A DNA stretch of 64,000 nucleotides from Spinacia oleracea (Eukaryota; Streptophyta; Magnoliopsida; Caryophyllales; Amaranthaceae), in NCBI RefSeq assembly GCF_020520425.1, contig NC_079487.1, forward strand, positions 44,895,219-44,959,218. The letters run 5' to 3'. Made by a program: the position numbers and the translations under genes. Below are positions 58,201 to 64,000 of the stretch, piece by piece (position 1 is the stretch's first letter; the number at the start of each line of letters is the position of its first letter). A model generated the notes under the pieces. It was given only the letters and a program-made list of their open reading frames with translations. It was not told where the DNA came from and did not search any database.

Positions 58201-58582
58201 CGTGTTAATTCTAATAGTCAATTTCGGCCCTTTTAACTTTTTAAAGCCAATAAAGGATGTTCTAGGAAGTTCTTGTTTCTAGAAGATTTTGGCATTGTTC
58301 TTGATCTTTTGTTACTTCGTATGAGGCTTGTCCTGCTGCATCAGTTGAGTGATTGATTGATCACAATCTTGCTTTTTGTTTTCTTTGGTGATCACACGAC
58401 ATCTAATTGCACAATGAGTCTGTTTTTTACTAGAATTTTTCTTCCTTGTTTTTCAGCTTCCAAGAATGTCGATGAAAGATGCAATTGTACGATATTATGG
58501 ATATGAGAAAGGGCAGGTACTCAAAGTGACTTATAGTGGTGAGATTACCCAATCTCATGTGACTTACCGTTGTGTATCGTAA
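55266..58582 (+). CDS. NRPE5: RNA polymerase V subunit 5 (RPB5 family), four exons
   Basis: Exons 55,266-55,523, 57,085-57,261, 57,463-57,576 and 58,457-58,582 join in phase 0 to 224 residues, near the 222 of Arabidopsis NRPE5. All introns are GT...AG. The N-terminal jaw domain shows SHRYYLARRTTLEMLKDRGY and RIASVLQADQSKR. The C-terminal assembly domain shows ITDLLVNITSHVLKPKHQVL, then LPRMSMKDAIVRYYGYEKGQ, ending TYRCVS. The extended acidic N-terminus (MEVDGEINGE) and SHRYYLARR fit the Pol V-specific paralogue rather than the shared Pol I/II/III RPB5. Pol V makes noncoding scaffold transcripts that guide DNA methylation of transposons. The start is the first ATG of exon 1. A SINE-like piece, a tandem duplication and a MITE lie in introns. 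Confidence 0.88.
55545..56046. repeat. 250-bp tandem duplication in NRPE5 intron 1
   Basis: Two copies of about 250 bp, beginning just after the exon 1 donor, share TGATAGCTTTGTGTTTGATT (55,650 and 55,899) and TTGTACTTGGATGAGCTTG. Divergence is low, so the duplication is fairly young. Confidence 0.85.
56055..56185 (-). mobile_element. SINE-like sequence in NRPE5 intron 1
   Basis: On the minus strand TACCTTAGTGATTAAAGTC resembles a tRNA A box and GGGATTGACTCCC a B box, followed by non-tRNA sequence with CTCTCTC and GCGCGC runs. This fits a tRNA-derived SINE inserted antisense to the gene. The end and duplication are unresolved. Confidence 0.45.
57928..58184. mobile_element. Stowaway MITE in NRPE5 intron 3
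   Basis: 257 bp with TA at 57,926-57,927 and 58,185-58,186. Ends are CTCCCTCCGTTTCAAAAATA and, reversed, CTCCTTCTGTTTCAAAATAA. It lies 270 bp before exon 4 and does not disturb a splice site. Confidence 0.85.
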
Positions 58583-59723
58583 TGGCCTGGCACAAATATC
58601 TTAGGCCTTACTGGTTTTAGGCCTAAGTAGTTTAGTCTTGTAACTTTATCGAACTAATAATGTTAAATTTCAGTTCTTGCGCAGTATCATCGTTGTGTAT
58701 CTTAATGGTATGCAACATTTATGTAGTTTCCCTGTCCTTTCTGTTTTTAGGCCCAGATTAGGTTGGCCTTGTAATTTTATGAAACCAATATTGTTCAATG
58801 TTCTGTAATATTATAAATATGAATGTTTCCAGAAACTTTAATGTTGGTTCTTGTCCCTTTTGTAGCTTGTGATTCAACAATCTCTATAATGTTGCTTTAA
58901 TGTCTTGCCTCCTACTTCGCTTCTCATTGACAAGAATCTTGGTCTCTTGCTAATGTAGTGACTAGGCATTAATGATATTTCAGGCCAACTTGAGGCAACC
59001 TTGCCAAAATACTACAGATTAGTTTAGGGAGAAGTTCTTTCTAAACTATATTGAGAAATGATATACAAAGTATAACATAGTTGAAGATTAGCGCACAATG
59101 ATGGCAATGATATACTTAATAGTGATATGAGCAAAACTTTCTCCTCCAGAAATCTCTAAGCTCCTAGGAAAACTGTATTTAAAGGTGAAACTTTCTGAGT
59201 ATAACTTGGTTTAACATTAGCAAATTTATGAAATTCCATGATCTTTAGAAAGGTTGCCATAGAGTAAGCCGTTTATTCACTCGTTTGTCTACTTTCCTGC
59301 TTGCATGCATCCAGACATGCTATACGACAAAATGACGAAGAATCTGTTGTAAGTCGGTTGTTCCATTTGTCGAGAAGATTACCACATTCTATTTTCTATC
59401 ACTGCAAAGACTACGGCCTTGACTGTACCCTGCCATGTATCAAGAATCATCATAAAAATTCTGGTAAAACTGATTAAGGTGCCAAGGAATTGACTAGGGA
59501 TTATACCATTGAATGGTCTTTCAGACCTAGGGAAAGTACCAGCGACCTAGATGAGCCAGCAGCACTGAAGAAATAATTTAAGAAAAGTGTCAATGTTTAC
59601 AGAACAACTTCCGAAAACAAACTGTAAAAATGCAAGAAAATATTGTTTAAGAGCCTTTCCCTAATTGGATAGAGCTGGCATGCCAGATCATAGACCGAGC
59701 TTGCCCCTTGTTACTATTATCTA
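58583..59723. other. NRPE5 3' flank and intergenic sequence
   Basis: Probable 3' UTR, then no recognisable gene. A faint duplication exists: TTGTGTATCGTAATGG (58,571) and TTGTGTATCTTAATGG (58,693). Confidence 0.5.
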
Positions 59724-60044
59724 CTCCCTCCGTCCCAGAATACTTGACCTGTTTTCCTTATCGGGCCGTCCCTTAATACTTGACCTGTTTCTAAAAATGG
59801 AAATATTCTAATATTATATTATTTCTCACTCCACCCCTATTAACCCACCTACCCCCTACTCCATACAAAAAATAATTAAAAATTCAACCCCTACTCTCCC
59901 CCAACCCCACCCCTTTACACATTTCCCACTAACTACATTAAAATAATACCCCACTATCAACTACTATTAAATTAAATAAGTCAATTCACGTTCCTTAAAC
60001 TCTGCGCCGGTCAAACCTGGTCGAGTATTCCGGGACGGAGGGAG
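59724..60044. mobile_element. Stowaway MITE
   Basis: 321 bp with TA at 59,722-59,723 and 60,045-60,046. Ends are CTCCCTCCGTCCCAGAATAC and, reversed, CTCCCTCCGTCCCGGAATAC. Confidence 0.85.
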
Positions 60045-60046
60045 TA

Positions 60047-60417
60047 TTAAGGTACAAGAAAATTTCCAAAGAAAATACAGTTTAAATTTATCCTCTGCTC
60101 GAGAAAAATGTACCAGTCAATAAAAAAAAGTTTCTTCAATCTTCTGTTAAAACAATTCTAAACTTTATGAGATCTCCGTGCCTGAAGTGTGGGTTATTAC
60201 TTCTTCCTTTCTTTTTAGGGAGGAAAAATAATGAGTTTTAGTGGAGAGTAACTTAAACATCCAATGGAAGGAGAGCCTTTTTTTCCTAAAGAAGAAAGAA
60301 TCAAGTGGTTCAATTCAGCAGAAAATCTTCACTTACATTAAGAAAGATACTTTGGGCTAGGGATAATTCAAATATCAATAAAACTTCAGGGACCTGAGTT
60401 TCTCCCCTTAATGCATA
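60047..60417. other. spacer between two MITEs
   Basis: Nothing recognised. Confidence 0.5.
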
Positions 60418-60675
60418 CTCCCTCCGTCCCGGAATACACGCACCGGTTTGATTTTTTGCACTATTCACATAATATATTTGACCCTATTTTATTTCTAGTA
60501 TATGAAAACAAAAGTTAGCATATAATATATTGTTGGCTTCATCTTAACATATATTTTCAAAATATTAATATTTCATAAGTTTTTATAATATGTAGTTAAA
60601 GATATTGGTGGTCAAAGTTGTGCATTGGCAAGCGTGTCGACTCGAACCGGTGCAAATATTCTGGGACAGAGGGGG
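60418..60675. mobile_element. Stowaway MITE
   Basis: 258 bp with TA at 60,416-60,417 and 60,676-60,677. Ends are CTCCCTCCGTCCCGGAATAC and, reversed, CCCCCTCTGTCCCAGAATAT. The outer 20 bp resemble the MITE at 59,724, but the interior differs. Confidence 0.85.
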
Positions 60676-60677
60676 TA

Positions 60678-61835
60678 CATGATTAGGAAGGCTGCCTTAG
60701 GCCTGCATACAACTAAGGAGTTACTCCGATGAAAGCTTGTGATTAACTAGATAGTCAAAGAAGGTGAAATCAATTAAAATCGTATAGCCAAGGATGATGT
60801 ACCAGGGAAGCTAGGATTGGGGAATGATGCCCACTAACGGGTTATAATGGTCGTCACAAATCTTTTTTTAATTCCATTGTATATTCAGGATTTCGGTGAT
60901 AAACAATCTTTCAATATTGTGGAAGGTGGTTTCGCACACTTCGAAGGAAACCAAATACATGATATCTCCAATTGACCCTCTGGCCCTCAACTCAGGGTGT
61001 GGATGGAGGGTTTTTAACCCATAATGAAAAAACTGGAACAATCTAGATACACAAGCTCTATTGTCTCTTGGTTAGCCTTAGATACCTAAACTCAGCTACA
61101 ACAATAGGCCTTGATAGTAATTGGACCTTCAGAAGAAACTCAAAAAGTATAGGCGATTTATGTTGATGAGTCCCACATATGGAAAAATCATCCAAGAGAT
61201 TATTGCTGGTGTTAAAATTCAAGAATACCTTTCTTCCCTTACCAACAAAGAGGAGGGAAGGGTGTTTTCTCTTATCAGAAAAAATGAGAGATGAAATAAG
61301 AGGGGCTGAGGGGCATTCCTAGATCCTATACCAGTTACATATCACTTGATTAAAAAATGAACAAGGATAATGGCAACGGATCATCTTGTCTTGAGCTTCT
61401 TGTCGCATAAGTACAATCAGGCCATACCTTGTATCATATCCCTTCAATGTAACTAATTTGAGTGTCAAGTTGTCAACTATGTAGTTTCCGTCTTTCTTCA
61501 ATAAAATCTGTGCAATCATGCAAAATCTCATGAATGGTACTAGATATGTTGTTGTCGATATGAATGAATCTGTTCAGGATAAGGGCCTTAAAGAGGACAA
61601 ATAATCCTTTTTAGTATGAATCTTAGAGCATGTTTGATATAGTGGTTTTACGTGATGGAAATGGGATCACTTAACTATTTCCATTACCTAATATGTGGTA
61701 CGAAAGGTGTAGTAACACAATTATTTTCTAAGGAAACCATTACTATCAATTGTTACCGTTCCCAACCATATGGTAACAAATTGTTACCCTCCTCGATACT
61801 CAATTTGATGCCAGTGATCCCTTTTCTAAGTTATA
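60678..61835. other. intergenic sequence
   Basis: No domain-bearing frame. Short frames near 61,319-61,855 look like chance. Confidence 0.5.
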
Positions 61836-62010
61836 CTTCATTTGTTTCACAATAAATGCATCATTTTGACTTTCTATATATATACTTACTCTGACTATCA
61901 ATACTTTTAATTACATATCAATAAAAAATTATAAAAATGCATATTATAAAAATTTAGTAATTGATTAGTGTCAAAAGTCAAAATGATGCACCTATTGTAA
62001 AAAGGAGAAA
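61836..62010. mobile_element. diverged Stowaway-like MITE
   Basis: Ends are CTTCATTTGTTTCACAATAA and, reversed, CTCCTTTTTACAATAGGTGC, with inner inverted GCATCATTTTGAC on both sides. TA borders are plausible at 61,834-61,835 and 62,012-62,013, but the ends are eroded. Confidence 0.5.
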
Positions 62011-62137
62011 ATACCAAACAACTAATTTATCTATTACAGTAAACTAACACTAAACCAGACACCAATAGTGATGCATGTCAATTCTTGATGCAAAATTTTC
62101 CCTCAGAAAACATTTTTCCTAAAAATCACTATTTTTT

Positions 62138-63219
62138 AGGAAAATTTGTTAATATTAATCCAACCTTTGGGCCGGTTTTCTTTAATTAAGCCTACATATG
62201 CGATATTTTTTAATAATCCCACCTTTAAGCCATAACTACTTTTATTAGGCCAAAGTGACTGGCTACCGAGAACAAAGTCAACGCTTCTTTCGTTGACAAC
62301 CTAAACTTGGTTTCCCTCCTACAATGATTGCCACGTCGTTCATTAATTGCCTACTAATCAAGTTTTCCAACTTTTTTTAAAAAAGAACCCAAAATTTTAC
62401 AACTCTCTCTCTCTTCTCCTCTCTCCCGTACTTCCTCTCTCCAATACCTCTGCAGAATTATTAATTTCTTGCAATTCCCAGAATTATTGCCACACAAATC
62501 AAACCCTAATACAGGAATTTGAGCCACAGTTTGAACCAAAGATTTCAAACTATCAGGAAACTCACCCAAATGCATCAAACCCGGTACAAGACCTAACTCA
62601 TCAAGTACATTCAATAACAACTTAATGTCACATTCATTATCCAACCTCTCCCCACCACCACCACTACCATCGTCGTCAACTTCTAATTTATTCGAAACCC
62701 TAGGTTTCTTACCATGACCCTTCTTTCGCCGGGGTTCGTTCGAGGTGGGAGGCGAAGGACCCTCTTTTCGATACTTCAGCGACCGGCGAATGGAGTGGAG
62801 AAGAGACAAAAATGACATGGGAGAAGAGGTGTGAGGGATAGTAATTGATGATTTTCGAATAATTGGTAATTTTCTTTCGAATTTCGATTGAAGAGGTGTG
62901 AGGGAGCAAGAACGGTGGAGAAGAAGAAAAATTGAAGAGGAGGGAAAGGAGTGCAGAGGAGAACAAGAAAAATAGCAGAGAAAATGAGGAAGAAAGAGAA
63001 AGAAAGAAGATACAAAAGAAAAAGAGGGGAAAAACAATTTAATTTATAGTGGTTATAATGCCACGTAGGATGATTCATCGGCTAAATCAGGTTAATTACC
63101 TGTTAGGCCTAATAAAAGTAGTTAGGGCTTAAAGGTGGGATTATTAAAAAATATTGCATAGGTAGGCTTAATTAAAGAAAATCGGTCAAAGGTTGGATTA
63201 AAAATTTACAAATTTTCCT
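62138..63219. mobile_element. Mutator-like element 3, possible Pack-MULE
   Basis: 1.08 kb with inverted ends of about 115 bp: AGGAAAATTTGTTAATATTA and, reversed, AGGAAAATTTGTAAATTTTT. Long shared words include TTCTTTAATTAAGCCTAC and AATAATCCCACCTTTAAGCC. Flanks are T-rich, so the duplication is unresolved. The interior carries a coding-like sequence on the minus strand rather than a transposase. Confidence 0.7.
62354..62818 (-). CDS. possible captured gene fragment inside MULE 3
   Basis: From the ATG at 62,818 the frame gives about 154 residues. It starts MSFLSLLHSIRRSLKYRKEG, has a basic patch (RRKKGHGKKP), a Gly/Asp-rich spacer, and a hydrophobic helix-like part (LLLNVLDELGLVPGLMHLGE). The frame runs upstream to 63,037 but only through CT-rich leader-like sequence. 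Codon use and composition look more gene-like than the flanks. I do not recognise the family. It may be an exon of a host gene picked up by the element. Confidence 0.35.
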   Translation of the reverse strand: MSFLSLLHSIRRSLKYRKEGPSPPTSNEPRRKKGHGKKPRVSNKLEVDDDGSGGGGERLDNECDIKLLLNVLDELGLVPGLMHLGEFPDSLKSLVQTVAQIPVLGFDLCGNNSGNCKKLIILQRYWREEVRERGEERESCKILGSFLKKVGKLD

Positions 63220-63264
63220 TTTTTTTATTTATTTTCTATCCTTTTTTATTAACAAAGAAACAAT

Positions 63265-63336
63265 CCACCATAGGGGTACTTACTACACCGAAACAATCAA
63301 ACCCACCATAGGGGTACTTACTACACTGAAACTATG
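63265..63336. repeat. 38-bp tandem duplication
   Basis: CCACCATAGGGGTACTTACT and following bases occur at 63,265 and 63,303. Confidence 0.8.
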
Positions 63337-63426
63337 TAGTTTTATTGAAATCTAACGCAAAAACACAACAGAATTGAAAGAGAAGGGACGGAAATCATAT
63401 TTGTCACGGCTACAACAGATCTATAG

Positions 63427-63938
63427 ATCTATATGGAGTGTAAGTTTAGTGGAGTCCAAGTTAGAGAGACAGGGGAGATTACCTTTATTGGAAAATTGTC
63501 CAAGGCTCTGAAATGTTCCTTTATTTAGGATCTATTATCCAAAAGGATGGAGAATTGGATGGCGATGTGGCCCATAGAATCAAAGCAGGTTGGTTGAAGT
63601 GGAAAGGTGCCACGGGGTTCCTATGTGATTCAGGCATGCCCCAAAGATTGAAGGGAAAATTTTACCGCATGGCAATTCGACCGGTTTTGTTATACGGCAC
63701 AGAATGCCGGGCAGTGAAACATTGTCACGTGCACAAGATGAATGTGGCGGAGATGCGCATGTTATGTTGGATGTGTGGGCATACAAGAAAGGATCGTTTG
63801 AGGAATGAGATTATTAGGAGGAAAGTAGGGGTTGCACCGATTGAGTTTAAGAAGATGGAAAATCGTTTAAGATGGTTTGGACATGTGAGCAGAAGACCAA
63901 GTGATGCCCCGGTTAGGAGAATAGAAGGGGGGCAAAGT
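63427..63938 (+). pseudogene. LINE (RTE-like) reverse transcriptase C-terminal fragment
   Basis: The frame from 63,513 encodes about 142 residues: FLYLGSIIQKDGELDGDVAH, then RIKAGWLKWKGATGFLC, LKGKFYRMAIRPVLLYGTEC, VAEMRMLCWMCGHTRKDR and RLRWFGHVSRRPSDAPVRR. These are hallmark words of the C-terminal part of plant LINE RTs often labelled 'craniofacial development protein-like' or L1-type. A preceding piece (YMECKFS, about 63,430) is in another frame with a stop between. The catalytic YADD region is absent. The fragment is cut by the LTR at 63,939. Confidence 0.8.
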
Positions 63939-64000
63939 TGAAGGAAATATGTCCTTCACCCAAGGTGCATTAAATCTAATACCAAGGTTCAGATTAATTG
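63939..64000 (+). repeat. start of a copia-type LTR, cut by the window end
   Basis: TGAAGGAAATATGTCCTTCA followed by CCCAAGGTGCATTAAATCTA resembles the family start TGAAGGAAATAATGCCCTTG...ATGTTAAGTCTAATA, with more divergence. The fragment upstream is broken exactly at its TG, supporting an insertion. Orientation is inferred from this similarity. Confidence 0.6.

Noticed and set aside
1..64000. Prokaryotic-type systems (CRISPR, defence islands, operons)
   Set aside because: No regularly spaced direct repeats with unique spacers and no clustered bacterial-type genes; all evidence is for a plant nuclear genome.

Overview
This 64-kb window is nuclear DNA of a flowering plant, almost certainly a eudicot. 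It is A/T-rich, has spliced genes with GT/AG introns, and carries Ty1/copia and Ty3/gypsy elements, Stowaway and Tourist MITEs, Mutator-like elements and LINE fragments. A Caryophyllales species of the spinach/beet type is a guess from the look of the repeats; nothing in the window proves it.

Positions 1-33,300 are nearly all nested transposons. A minus-strand copia element (1-6838, running off the left edge) has a 1.37-kb LTR, a very long leader, gag and an open pol. A Stowaway MITE (6863-7143), degenerate A/T-rich repeats and a decayed gypsy-type fragment (about 9813-11,790) follow. A large non-autonomous gypsy element, LARD-like and minus strand (12,058-33,279), comes next. It sits in a Stowaway MITE whose remnant is at 33,280-33,308. 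It is interrupted by a 15.1-kb composite of copia elements (15,796-30,930) flanked by the target duplication GGGAC. The composite holds five LTRs, two gag copies facing each other across a fold-back junction near 22,120, an RT/RNase H remnant, and a patchwork filler junction at 29,198-29,299. I read it as copia inserted into copia inserted into copia, followed by at least two deletions.

Positions 33,300-64,000 carry the host genes. A single-exon gene at 34,685-35,977 encodes a glutaredoxin-like protein with a possible lipid anchor and a C-terminal zinc-finger-like region. A four-exon gene at 55,266-58,582 encodes an RPB5-family subunit, best matched to NRPE5 of RNA polymerase V, the polymerase of RNA-directed DNA methylation. 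A minus-strand spliced transcript, possibly noncoding, is proposed at about 45.7-48.8 kb.

Around these genes lie two Mutator-like elements with exact 10-bp target duplications (38,691-40,241 and 49,205-50,562), a third that may carry captured gene sequence (62,138-63,219), and a PPR-DYW pseudogene fragment (40,572-40,754). There is also a 4.5-kb field of degenerate 53-bp-type repeats (40.9-45.4 kb), LINE remnants at 51.0-51.8 and 63.4-63.9 kb, SINE-like pieces, and several Stowaway MITEs, one inside an NRPE5 intron. The window ends about 60 bp into another LTR that resembles the copia LTRs at the left.

I see no bacterial-type operon, CRISPR array or rRNA gene. The most unusual content is the TSD-bounded, internally palindromic copia composite and the fast-changing GC-rich minisatellites in its leaders.
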